From: Bacteroidota bacterium | GTDB lineage: Bacteria; Bacteroidota; Bacteroidia; 2-12-FULL-35-15 | Length of the DNA stretch: 64,000 bases | Assembly: GCA_025963715.1 (NCBI GenBank) | Contig: JAOQAG010000008.1 | Location: forward strand, 87,907-151,906 | Direction: 5' to 3' | In this document: piece after piece, positions 8,101-15,913 of the stretch | How the letters are laid out: each line of letters begins with the position of its first letter | Numbering within the stretch: the stretch's first letter is position 1 | Made by a program: the position numbers and the translations under genes | The notes under the pieces: generated by a model | Seen by the model: the letters and a program-made list of their open reading frames with translations, nothing else | Told to the model about the DNA's origin: nothing | Database searches by the model: none

Positions 8101-9809
8101 GCGGAACATGTACTGCTGATACAACGGTTACTGTTACCGTTGGTCCCGGCATCACTGTTTCTGTAACACCGCCTGCACAGGTAATTTGTCCGGGCTCCTC
8201 CGTAAGCTTAACTGCAAGCGGCGCTACAAGCTATACCTGGGCCAATGCAACAGGGCTGGATGTAACAAGCGGCGCTACTGTAAACGCATCACCGGCAACT
8301 ACTACAACCTATACTGTTACCGGAACAAGCGGAACGTGTATTGCTGATACAACTGTTACAGTTACGGTTTCCAATAACATCATCGTATCTGTAACACCGG
8401 CAAGTGCAAGCATTTGTCCGGGTGGCAGCACTTCGCTTACCGCGAGTGGAGCTACAACATACACCTGGGTAAATGCAACAGGACTGGATGCAACCACAGG
8501 TACTACTGTTAACGCATCGCCTGCAACTACTACTACGTATACTGTTACAGGTGTAAGCGGTACCTGTACTGCCGATACAACTGTTACGGTTACTTTATTA
8601 ACTAACCCGGTGATCACTGTAACACCAAGCAGTGCAACCATTTGTGCAGGTTCATCCACTTCGTTAACAGCAAGCGGTGCGGCAACGTATACATGGCTTC
8701 CTGCAACAGGATTAAATACTGCGAGCGGCGCTACTGTTACGGCATCTCCGGCAGTAACTACCACATACACAGTAACCGGTACAACAGCGGGCGGCTGCTC
8801 ACACGATACCACTGTAACAATTACTGTTACACCATTGCCGGTGCTTTCCATTACGGGAACAACCAGCATTTGTGCAGGCAGCTCTACCAGCTTAACGGCA
8901 AACGGCGCTACCACTTATTTATGGTCGCCAAGCGCTACGCTTAGCGCTTCCAGCGGCGCAACGGTAACTGCAACGCCAGCCGTAACAACGGTGTACACCA
9001 TCATCGGCTCGACCGGAACCTGTACTTCCAACACTACGGTTACTGTAACGGTTAACCCTGTGGCTATTGCCGACGCGGGACTGAACGATACTATTTGTCT
9101 TGGACAATCGGTACAATTATCGGCAACGGGCGGCGATACTTACAGCTGGAACCCACCGTTCGGATTGAGCGATCCGAACATTCAAGATCCAATTGCAGCT
9201 CCTTTATCTACAACAATGTACACTGTAACGGCCAGCAATAGCGGCATCTGCGGTTCAACCGATGTGGTTCTTGTTGTGGTAAATCCTCTTCCGCAGGTAA
9301 GCGCAAGTGGTAGTACTACTATTAACATCGGCGACAGCACACCGCTGATGGGTAGCAGCACTGCTAATAGTGGACAAATAACCTGGACAGAAAGCGGAGG
9401 CGGAGGTACACTCAACTGTTATACCTGTAACAATCCTTTTGCCAGCCCGCTTGTAAACACAACTTATTCTATAACTACGGTTGACGAGAATGGCTGTGTA
9501 AATTCCACCAGTGTTTTTATCGATGTAACACAGGAATCGGCGTTGTTTATTGCCAATGCATTTACACCGGATGGCGATGGATTGAATGATCTTTTTTATG
9601 CGAAAGGATATGGCATAAAGGAGGTTCACATGATGGTATTTAACCGCTGGGGACAAAAAATATTTGAAACTGAAAAAATGGGAGTTGGTTGGGACGGAAC
9701 TTATCTGGGTAATCCGGTTGAGCAGGATGTTTATTCTTACGTAATTACAGCTACGCCATACGTCGGCAATAAAATAAAACGGATCGGTAGTGTAACCGTT
9801 GTCCGGTAG
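5139..9809 (+). CDS. Large gliding-type T9SS surface protein with tandem Ig-like repeats
   Basis: A 1556-residue secreted protein. In order: signal peptide (1-20); a reelin/MAM-like module at about 48-217 (EGPDEPDEGVYLRYSTNGGA, then DHWGIDNVQIY); an Ig-like segment; a region at about 310-475 resembling a proprotein-convertase P domain (DPNGVWTLSFNAPG...GTLQGWSISF); roughly nine 76-residue Ig-like repeats at 624-1307, each with an ICPGGS core; more Ig-like sequence; and a gliding-motility-type C-terminal domain at 1467-1556 (ANAFTPDGDGLNDLF, VFNRWGQKIFE, WDGTYLGNPV). That CTD directs export by the type IX system. The repeats and CTD suggest a surface adhesin or filament; the ligand is unknown. 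Confidence 0.9.
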   Translation: MKKGILIALVLFSFYKGKAQCNVNVSASATTITCGQPVSLTAFGQSTGTVILNENFNTGGFGPGWSSTPGAVNFSNPCSPGGVDGTPHAWMDNNTTEPRTLTSTAYNLSSATAGVTICFDLLYAIQGNAAPCEGPDEPDEGVYLRYSTNGGATWVTIHYFDPNGGNDPTLTNWNNYCFVIPAAAITSSTMFSWYQDVGSGADYDHWGIDNVQIYQNDVNADLIWLHDGYNYGVGNPGGVDPTQVTPTSTTTYTAQLTTGSGVVCTQSITVTVLPPVFDVNITAAPTSICPGDCSNITATAQEVISPASTPTFENTEFSVVASGSASVNINVQGLNTTSLSNGSITQVVINGFTFSGSSFCTSFGGCPCGTGTVSFGQTCTLTPGSFTVTLTSPGGCSITLVPAGLAGGGYSNTVFVPVGGTTLGGSFPTGGPWNPSQPFSNLNGCDPNGVWTLSFNAPGVGFGIGTLQGWSISFDDPAIYGPVTYVWSPTTNMSNSTTLSPTVCPTTTTTYSLTVANPTPGCPTHTEPVTITVTPCGTCTPPTATITNPVAVCAPATVNLATAVSASGANVLSYYATNANATAGTSALASSVVSASGTYYVRVQDPVNATCFTVYPITVTVNPAITVSVLPAAPTICPGSSVSLTASGAATYSWANATGLSGTTGATVTASPATTTTYTVTGTSAGCTATTTVPVTVASSLVVSVTPASPTICPGGSTTLTASGATTYTWANATGLSATSGTSVTASPATTTTYTVTGTSGTCTATTTVTVTVSNSLIVSVTPTSATICPGGSAALTASGATAYTWANATGLDVTTGATVNASPATTTTYTVTGTSGTCTADTTVTITVSNSLIVSVTPTSATICPGGSAALTASGASTYTWANATGLDVTSGATVNASPATTTTYTVTGTSGTCTADTTVTITVSNSLAVNVTPASANICPGGSTALTASGATTYTWANATGLDVTSGATVNASPATTTTYTVTGTSGTCTADTTVTVTVGPGITVSVTPPAQVICPGSSVSLTASGATSYTWANATGLDVTSGATVNASPATTTTYTVTGTSGTCIADTTVTVTVSNNIIVSVTPASASICPGGSTSLTASGATTYTWVNATGLDATTGTTVNASPATTTTYTVTGVSGTCTADTTVTVTLLTNPVITVTPSSATICAGSSTSLTASGAATYTWLPATGLNTASGATVTASPAVTTTYTVTGTTAGGCSHDTTVTITVTPLPVLSITGTTSICAGSSTSLTANGATTYLWSPSATLSASSGATVTATPAVTTVYTIIGSTGTCTSNTTVTVTVNPVAIADAGLNDTICLGQSVQLSATGGDTYSWNPPFGLSDPNIQDPIAAPLSTTMYTVTASNSGICGSTDVVLVVVNPLPQVSASGSTTINIGDSTPLMGSSTANSGQITWTESGGGGTLNCYTCNNPFASPLVNTTYSITTVDENGCVNSTSVFIDVTQESALFIANAFTPDGDGLNDLFYAKGYGIKEVHMMVFNRWGQKIFETEKMGVGWDGTYLGNPVEQDVYSYVITATPYVGNKIKRIGSVTVVR
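7015..9060 (+). repeat. Tandem 228-bp coding repeats
   Basis: The block ATTTGTCCGGG (coding ICPG) recurs near 7043, 7271, 7499, 7727, 7955, 8183 and 8411, exactly 228 bp apart. Diverged copies follow near 8639 and 8870. Adjacent units from 7499 to 8183 share long near-identical stretches (for example the ACGTATACCGTTACCGGAAC block), which points to recent unequal recombination or gene conversion. Copy number is likely to vary between strains and may be miscounted in short-read assemblies. Confidence 0.85.
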
Positions 9810-9831
9810 GATATAATTTTTAAATTTAAGA

Positions 9832-9871
9832 AGCATCCCACAAAATAAAAATTGTGGGATGCTTTTTTTAT
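9832..9871 (+). terminator. Intrinsic terminator of the adhesin operon
   Basis: The stem AGCATCCCACA pairs with TGTGGGATGCT across a 10-nt A-rich loop and is followed by a T tract. It starts 22 bp after the adhesin stop codon. Confidence 0.8.
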
Positions 9872-10023
9872 TGCGGTACCATGGCTCATCACAGCCCTAA
9901 AACATTTGGAAACACAATCGTTCCACACACATGGCACATTCTTTTAAAGTTAAGCCTACAGACTGACGTTAGCGCCTATGATGCTAAATTCCCGGAGAAA
10001 AATAGTGTTTATCGTAAGAAAAC

Positions 10024-10464
10024 ATGACCACAGATGAATACACGGAAGAGTTAATTGCTGCGAGCAGACAACTGGCTTTTCAATATAAAGAAAAAGAAAA
10101 ACGGGAAGCGGAATTAGTCCTCGCCAATCATGAACTGGCTTTCCAGAATGAAGAAAAAGAGAAGCGGGCGGAAGAGCAGATCATCCTGTACAATAATCTC
10201 AAAAAAGCAGAGGAGTTCCAGGAACAATACATCCACGGACTGGAAGAAATGATGTTTATGATCTCTCATAAAATACGGCAACCGGTTGCTCATATCTTAG
10301 GCTTATCAAACATGATCGGCGAGTCCATTAACTCGGTGGATGTGCTGACAAAGCTGATCGGCTATATTAAAGATTCGGCATTGTCGCTTGATAATTTTAC
10401 GCGACAAATGACAGCGATCGTACACAAATTGGTTAAGAAAAAACATTCCGGTGAACATATTTAA
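10024..10464 (+). CDS. DHp-only histidine-kinase-like protein
   Basis: A 146-residue cytoplasmic protein with no signal peptide. Residues 10-70 form a charged coiled coil containing two copies of a 22-residue word (RQLAFQYKEKEKREAEL, then HELAFQNEEKEKRAEEQ), known from linkers of Bacteroidota sensor kinases. Residues 75-140 look like a HisKA dimerisation domain with the phospho-acceptor region MISHKIRQPVAHILG. The protein then ends: there is no ATP-binding catalytic domain, and none follows in another frame. It could be a phosphotransfer or decoy dimerisation protein, or a truncated kinase. Confidence 0.7.
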   Translation: MTTDEYTEELIAASRQLAFQYKEKEKREAELVLANHELAFQNEEKEKRAEEQIILYNNLKKAEEFQEQYIHGLEEMMFMISHKIRQPVAHILGLSNMIGESINSVDVLTKLIGYIKDSALSLDNFTRQMTAIVHKLVKKKHSGEHI

Positions 10465-10494
10465 TACTTTCATCATCATAAAATCTCATAAATA

Positions 10495-10620
10495 TTTGCA
10501 GGATGTTATTTCCGGTTTTTAATTGACCGATCCCGCAACAGGTGCGGGATCGCGTAAATGTTTGCAGGATCTTGATTCTGGTTTTTAATTGGCAGATCCC
10601 GGATCAGGCCCGGGATGACA
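10495..10620. repeat. GTCATCCCG-family palindromic repeats, two tandem units
   Basis: Two units each contain a GGTTTTTAATTG word and a palindrome (GATCCCGCAACAGGTGCGGGATC, with its arms around CAACAGGT, and GATCCCGGATCAGGCCCGGGATGAC). This is the commonest intergenic repeat family of the window. Other copies lie at 11522, 19641, 32212, 36391, 36735, 40481, 40638, 49387, 50353 and 58674. Confidence 0.8.
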
Positions 10621-10710
10621 GTCAAAAAGGTGATTCGTTTCCATAATAAAATTAATACGTCAGCATCCCGTTAAAATTTGTTATAACACTGTTTCCCGCA
10701 CATAGATTTG

Positions 10711-10718
10711 TACATTTG
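10711..10718 (+). promoter_or_regulatory. Candidate -7 element of the DUF1003 gene
   Basis: TACATTTG is an exact match to TAnnTTTG and lies 26 bp before the ATG at 10744. The Pho-type TTAAC repeats seen elsewhere are not in phase here. Confidence 0.5.
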
Positions 10719-10743
10719 TATTCATTCGTAATCCGTAAAAAAC

Positions 10744-11445
10744 ATGAGTACAAAACCAAAATCAGTGACCTGCCAGTTATCGCAAAAGGAAATTCCTTTG
10801 CAACATGCGGTAAAATTAGATTCGATCAGCAACACACTTTTAAATAAGATCAAAGAAAAACAACCGGAAATTGACGTTGCCGGTTATGTTGGTACAGATG
10901 CGCTGAACCAGATCCGTGAAGAATCCATTAAAGAAATGCTTGAATCCGATAAGGGAGAAATTTCGAAGCTGGATGCGGAAGTATTGGAAAATATTAAATC
11001 CAATGAATTGCTTTCGCTGGATCTGAAAGATGAAAGCAATGAAAATGAAAGCTTCGGGATCCGCCTGGCAGATAACATTGCAGAGTTTGGCGGCAGCTGG
11101 AAATTCATTATTATTTTCGGATCGTTTATCCTGGTATGGATCGCATCCAACATTTACCTGCTGGCAAATAAAGGCTTTGACCCGTACCCGTTTATTTTAC
11201 TGAATTTAATTTTATCCTGTCTTGCTGCATTACAGGCACCGGTAATCATGATGAGCCAAAACCGCATGGAAGTGAAAGACAGAAAACGTGCTGAAAATGA
11301 TTACAAAATAAATTTAAAAGCCGAATTGGAGATCCGCCATTTGCATGAAAAAATGGATCACCTGATCATGAAGCAAATGCAGCATTTGAATGAGATCCAG
11401 CAGATCCAGATTGAACTTTTGGAAGAGATCAATAATAAGAAATAG
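10744..11445 (+). CDS. DUF1003 family membrane protein
   Basis: A 233-residue protein: a soluble N-terminal region of about 115 residues, then the family core with two membrane helices (WKFIIIFGSFILVWIASNIY and PFILLNLILSCLAALQAPVI) followed by the diagnostic MMSQNRMEVKDRKRAENDYK. A C-terminal amphipathic coiled coil (HLHEKMDHLIMKQMQHL) closes it. DUF1003 proteins are widespread inner-membrane proteins without an agreed function. It is a single-gene unit, convergent with the efflux operon and separated from it by the shared terminator at 11601. Confidence 0.88.
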   Translation: MSTKPKSVTCQLSQKEIPLQHAVKLDSISNTLLNKIKEKQPEIDVAGYVGTDALNQIREESIKEMLESDKGEISKLDAEVLENIKSNELLSLDLKDESNENESFGIRLADNIAEFGGSWKFIIIFGSFILVWIASNIYLLANKGFDPYPFILLNLILSCLAALQAPVIMMSQNRMEVKDRKRAENDYKINLKAELEIRHLHEKMDHLIMKQMQHLNEIQQIQIELLEEINNKK

Positions 11446-11521
11446 TAGCAAGTCGTTAGTATTAAGTATCAAGTATCGGATGTTATACAATTTTAATTAA
11501 AAGCAGTATCATTAATCACGA

Positions 11522-11554
11522 CTGTCATCCCGCAACAGGTGCGGGATGACAGTC
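11522..11554. repeat. GTCATCCCG-family palindrome
   Basis: A single unit with arms ACTGTCATCCCGCA and TGCGGGATGACAGT around ACAGG. It sits between convergent genes just upstream of the bidirectional terminator. Confidence 0.75.
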
Positions 11555-11600
11555 AAAAAAGGTGATTGATTTTCATAAAAAAAAGAAAATCACATTCAAT

Positions 11601-11638
11601 AAAAAAACGCATCACAAAATTCTGTGATGCGTTTTTTT
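11601..11638. terminator. Bidirectional intrinsic terminator
   Basis: The stem AACGCATCACA pairs with TGTGATGCGTT, flanked by seven A residues on the left and seven T residues on the right. It can therefore end transcription of the DUF1003 gene on the + strand and of the RND operon on the - strand. Confidence 0.85.
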
Positions 11639-11673
11639 ACACATTATCTACATCTGCACATCAGTAATCCTTT

Positions 11674-14600
11674 TTACTTCTCCGGCATCTCTATCTCAAT
11701 TTGCCCGTGCTCATCTTCCGGTGTTTTAAAACGCGCTGCAAATTTATTCACACGCACTCTCCAGCCGTCGATGATCATGTACATGGATGGAACCAAGACC
11801 AGTGTGAGCAACATCGAACTGATCAAACCACCGATGATCACCCATGCCATACCGTTTTTCACTTCGGCTCCGGCACCGCTTGCAATGGCGATTGGCATCA
11901 TCCCAAACACCATGGCCAGCGTGGTCATCATGATCGGCCGCAACCGTTCTTTACCGGCTTCCACCAGCGATTCTTTCACCGACATGCCGGTCGATTTTAA
12001 ATGATTGGCAAAATCAACAATTAAAATCGCGTTCTTGGAAACCAATCCCAGCAACATGATCAAGCCGAGGATCGCAAAAATTGTCAACGAGTTCATCGTC
12101 AGCGCAAGCGCTAAAATAGCGCCGATCATTGCTACCGGAATGGAGAATAATACCACGAACGGATACACCACACTTTCATACAACGCCACCATGATCAGGT
12201 ATACCAGCAAAATTCCGATCCCCATTGCCAACCCCAAACTGCTGAATGCATCACCCTGATTTTTAGCATCACCCTGGTAATCTAAAATAATTCCTTCCGG
12301 TAACTTTACAGTTTGCATGCTTTTTTTAATGTCGGCAACAATGGTTCCCGATGGGCGGCCAACTGCTGCAGATGTAATTTTGATCGAGTTTAAACGATCG
12401 GTGCGTTCCAATACGGATTGACCGATGGTTTCGTGCACATCCGCAAACTGATCCAAACGAATGATCGCACCGCGACTGTTTTTGATCGTCAGGTCGCGCA
12501 CACTTCCAATGTTTTGTTTATCGGATTTATCAAATGCGATATTGATATCGTATTCTTCGCCGTTGTCTTTGTACTTTGTATTTGTATTTCCCTGGAATGC
12601 CAACTGCACAGCCTGCCCTACTTCCGGGATGCTCAAGCCTGCATCCGATAATTTATCACGGTCAATATCAATTGAAATTTCTGTTTTCGCCGTTTTTGTA
12701 CTGTATTGCACATAATCTGTTCCTGCAGTTTTTACAACTACAGCTCTCACCATCGCGGCAGCTTTTACCACATCATTAATGTCGGTACCTTTTACCGCAA
12801 TCATGATCGGGTTTTGTGTATTACCGGTAATGGATGCAGGCAATACCGTTACTTTTACTCCGGGAATTTTTGAAACTTCATCGCGGATGCCTTGCCCGAA
12901 TGCATCCGTCGACATTTTACGTTTCTCTTTATCCACCAATGTTACCGATACTTCTGCAAGATTGCTGTTCGCGGAAGCGCTGGTAGTTAACGCACCCGAT
13001 TGTGTTCCTACATTCGAGAATACTTTTACCACTTCCTTGTGTTTCATCAGGATCTCTTCCACTTTTTTTACCGTTTGATTGGTTTGATACAATGGAGTGG
13101 ACGGTGCCAGATCCAATTGCACTACAAACTCGCCACGATCCGATTGCCCGATGAACGTTGCGCCCACAAAGCCCGCAGGGATTAATGAACAGGAACCGAT
13201 CAGCAATACAAACACACCTGAAATAATGTAACGTTTGTGTGATAACGACCATGTTAAAATACGGCCGTAGCTTTCTTTTAAATAATTAATGAAGCGTTCA
13301 AAATTAATATTCAGTTTTCCCCATAATGTTTTAGGATTCAGAATTTCTATTTTCCCCCAACGCGATGCTAACAGCGGTGTTAATGTAAAGGATACAAATA
13401 AGCTCATCAGCGTGGAAAATACGATCACGAGTGAAAATTCTTTTAAAATATTTCCAATCAATCCGCCTGCCAATGAAAGCGGTAAAAACACCACCACATC
13501 CACCAGCGTAATTGCCATTGCGGTAAAGCCGATCTCGTTACGGCCTTCCAATGCAGCAACACGTTTTGATTTTCCCATTTCCAAATGGCGGTAAATATTT
13601 TCGAGCACCACAATACTGTCATCCACCAAAATCCCTACTACCAGCGACAATGCCATCAACGTCATTAAGTTTAACGAAAAACCGAATGCCCACATTAAAA
13701 TAAATGTCGGGATCATGGCCGATGGAATGGCCACCAATACAAACAAAGAACTTCTGACACTGTGCAGGAACATGATCATGACCAATGCCACGATGATCAC
13801 TGCTAAATACAAATCATGCATTACGCCGTTTGCGGAAGCAAGCGTGTACACCGACTGATCGGTTGCGATCTCGTAATTAAAATCTTTAGATGCAAAAATT
13901 GTTTTGATCTCCGCCAGTTTTTTCTTTACATCATTGCTCACACCCACTGCATTTGCATCGGTTTGTTTGGTGATCTGGATCCCGATCGCTTGTTTTCCGT
14001 TGATCCTGTTCATCAGCGTCGATTCTGCGGAAGCATCCGTAACTGTTGCCACATCGCTTAATAAAACGCGGCTTCCATCCACGTTTTCACGAATGATCAA
14101 GTTACGCAATTCCGATACTTTTTTAATTTTTGCATCCAAACGGATCGCAAAACGGTTCTCGGTTGTCTTTACATTTCCGGCAGGATATGAAACACCGCTC
14201 CCCGCAATCACCTGGTTTACCTGCGTTGCAGAAATATTGTACGCATGTAATTTATCATTGTCCAATGCTACTTCAATTTCACGTTCGTTGCCACCGATGA
14301 TCGCCACCTGTGCTACACCGGAAACATTGGTCAGTAACGGTTTCACTTTCTGATCGATAAAATCATACAAATCCGTTTGCGGCATTTTGGAAGTGATACT
14401 TAATTTTAAGATCGGTGCATCATCCGTACTGAAACGGTTTACTACCGGGTCTTCCACGTCATCCGGAAGTGTTGCTTTGATCTGGTTGATCTTCCGTTCC
14501 GCATCGCGCTGTGCGTTAATGCTGCTGATCCCGGATTTTAATGTAACGGTGATCACCGAAACGCCTTCCTGCGAAGTGGATGTGATCACGTCCACGCCTT

Positions 14601-14823
14601 CGATCGCGGAAACCGCTTCTTCAATAGGTTTGGTCACGCTGGTTTGTACTTCCTCCGAAGATGCGCCGCGGTAAACGGTTTGCACCGAGATCACATTTGC
14701 TTCGAATTTCGGAAGCAAATTATAATTGAGTGATTTATAACTTATAAATCCAAACAATATGAGTGTTACGAAAATTACTGTAATCAGTAACGGCCGTTTG
14801 ATGGATACTTCTGTAATTGACAT
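11674..14823 (-). CDS. RND-family efflux transporter, inner-membrane pump
   Basis: A 1049-residue AcrB/HAE1-type proton-driven exporter, full family length. It starts MSITEVSIKRPLL, as many members do, with twelve predicted helices and two large periplasmic loops. The proton-relay region in helix 4 is visible (GILVDDSIVVLENIYRHLE, paired aspartates), as is a helix-10 lysine (GLVSKNAILIVDFANHL). It is the last gene of a regulator-OMF-adaptor-pump cluster and starts 12 bp after the adaptor stop, so the cluster encodes a complete tripartite pump. Substrates cannot be read from sequence. Confidence 0.95.
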   Translation of the reverse strand: MSITEVSIKRPLLITVIFVTLILFGFISYKSLNYNLLPKFEANVISVQTVYRGASSEEVQTSVTKPIEEAVSAIEGVDVITSTSQEGVSVITVTLKSGISSINAQRDAERKINQIKATLPDDVEDPVVNRFSTDDAPILKLSITSKMPQTDLYDFIDQKVKPLLTNVSGVAQVAIIGGNEREIEVALDNDKLHAYNISATQVNQVIAGSGVSYPAGNVKTTENRFAIRLDAKIKKVSELRNLIIRENVDGSRVLLSDVATVTDASAESTLMNRINGKQAIGIQITKQTDANAVGVSNDVKKKLAEIKTIFASKDFNYEIATDQSVYTLASANGVMHDLYLAVIIVALVMIMFLHSVRSSLFVLVAIPSAMIPTFILMWAFGFSLNLMTLMALSLVVGILVDDSIVVLENIYRHLEMGKSKRVAALEGRNEIGFTAMAITLVDVVVFLPLSLAGGLIGNILKEFSLVIVFSTLMSLFVSFTLTPLLASRWGKIEILNPKTLWGKLNINFERFINYLKESYGRILTWSLSHKRYIISGVFVLLIGSCSLIPAGFVGATFIGQSDRGEFVVQLDLAPSTPLYQTNQTVKKVEEILMKHKEVVKVFSNVGTQSGALTTSASANSNLAEVSVTLVDKEKRKMSTDAFGQGIRDEVSKIPGVKVTVLPASITGNTQNPIMIAVKGTDINDVVKAAAMVRAVVVKTAGTDYVQYSTKTAKTEISIDIDRDKLSDAGLSIPEVGQAVQLAFQGNTNTKYKDNGEEYDINIAFDKSDKQNIGSVRDLTIKNSRGAIIRLDQFADVHETIGQSVLERTDRLNSIKITSAAVGRPSGTIVADIKKSMQTVKLPEGIILDYQGDAKNQGDAFSSLGLAMGIGILLVYLIMVALYESVVYPFVVLFSIPVAMIGAILALALTMNSLTIFAILGLIMLLGLVSKNAILIVDFANHLKSTGMSVKESLVEAGKERLRPIMMTTLAMVFGMMPIAIASGAGAEVKNGMAWVIIGGLISSMLLTLVLVPSMYMIIDGWRVRVNKFAARFKTPEDEHGQIEIEMPEK

Positions 14824-14834
14824 TGTTTGTATGT

Positions 14835-15893
14835 TTAGTTGTTAATTTTTTCGATCACACTTCCTTCGATCAGGTTGATCTGTCCGTCCACAATAATTTC
14901 ATCTCCTGCATTCAATCCACTCAGCACTTCAATGTTTTCGCCTATTTCGCGGCCCAATACCAATTTGCGTTGTGTTGCTTTATTTCCGGCAGTGATGTAC
15001 ACATACGGATTTTTCATTCCGTCGGCCAATGCTCTTTTAGGAATTTGTAAAGCGTTTGCAGTTGTTCCCAAATCAAATTCCGCTTTTACATACGTGCCCG
15101 CTTTTAATTGCGTGCTGTTATTGTCCACTAATATTTCCACCTGGTAATTGTGGTTCTCATCGCCTTTCGGACTGATGAACGTAATTTTACCATTGAATTT
15201 TTTACCCGGAAAAACATCACTCGTGATAATTGCTTTATCGCCTTCTTTCAATTGGTATACATCCTTTTCATTCACATACACCACTGCTTTCAACTGGTTC
15301 ACATTTACTACCGTTCCAATGGTTGTACCGATGTTGGCAAACTCTCCTTCCATTAATTTCCTTGACGTGATGATCCCGCTGATCGGTGCTACAATGTTAG
15401 CATCCGCGATTTGTTGTTTGATCTGGTCGGCCTGCAATTTATTATTTTCATAATTGTATTTTGCATCGGTCACCGCCGTTTCATTGATCGCATTTCCTTT
15501 CAACAGATCCTGGTTGCGCTCATAATCATTTTTTAATTTTTCTACGGTCAGCTCAGTTGTTTGCAGCGTGATCTGTTTTTGTTTCGTATCAACCGATCCG
15601 ATCACTTCGCCTTTGGTTATTTTTGTTCCAAGGTCAAATCTCAGTGACGTGATTTTTCCCAGTACGCTGGAAGAGATCACCGCTTCTTCTTCCGGTGCCA
15701 ATACCGAAGGAACCGATAAATTTCCTGCGATCGGTAATAATTGCACTTTCTGTACTGCAACGGATACGGGTACTTCCGTGCGATCCACTACTTTATTATT
15801 TTCATTGATTGCTTTTTTATTTTTTGCAAGTGTGATTGCTATCGAGGCAACAACAATAACAATGATGGCGATGGTGATGATCCTGTTTTTCAT
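14835..15893 (-). CDS. RND efflux periplasmic adaptor (membrane fusion protein)
   Basis: A 352-residue adaptor with one N-terminal membrane helix (RIITIAIIVIVVASIAITLA). It has a barrel-sandwich/lipoyl half-motif (VLGKITSLRFDLGTKITKGE), a helical hairpin at about 110-150 (QTTELTVEKLKNDYERNQDL), the returning lipoyl half (ANIVAPISGIITSRKLMEGE), and the beta-barrel and membrane-proximal domains. It bridges the pump at 11674 and the outer-membrane channel at 15914. Spacing to neighbours is about 10-20 bp on each side, as in an operon. Confidence 0.93.
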   Translation of the reverse strand: MKNRIITIAIIVIVVASIAITLAKNKKAINENNKVVDRTEVPVSVAVQKVQLLPIAGNLSVPSVLAPEEEAVISSSVLGKITSLRFDLGTKITKGEVIGSVDTKQKQITLQTTELTVEKLKNDYERNQDLLKGNAINETAVTDAKYNYENNKLQADQIKQQIADANIVAPISGIITSRKLMEGEFANIGTTIGTVVNVNQLKAVVYVNEKDVYQLKEGDKAIITSDVFPGKKFNGKITFISPKGDENHNYQVEILVDNNSTQLKAGTYVKAEFDLGTTANALQIPKRALADGMKNPYVYITAGNKATQRKLVLGREIGENIEVLSGLNAGDEIIVDGQINLIEGSVIEKINN

Positions 15894-15913
15894 TTTGAAT
15901 GTGATTTAATATT

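Noticed and set aside
6980-8914. Long open frames on the minus strand inside the adhesin gene
   Set aside because: They are low-complexity Val/Thr/Pro translations opposite the Ig-like repeat array, repeat with the same 228-bp period and have no signal, domain or promoter. They are by-products of the coding strand.
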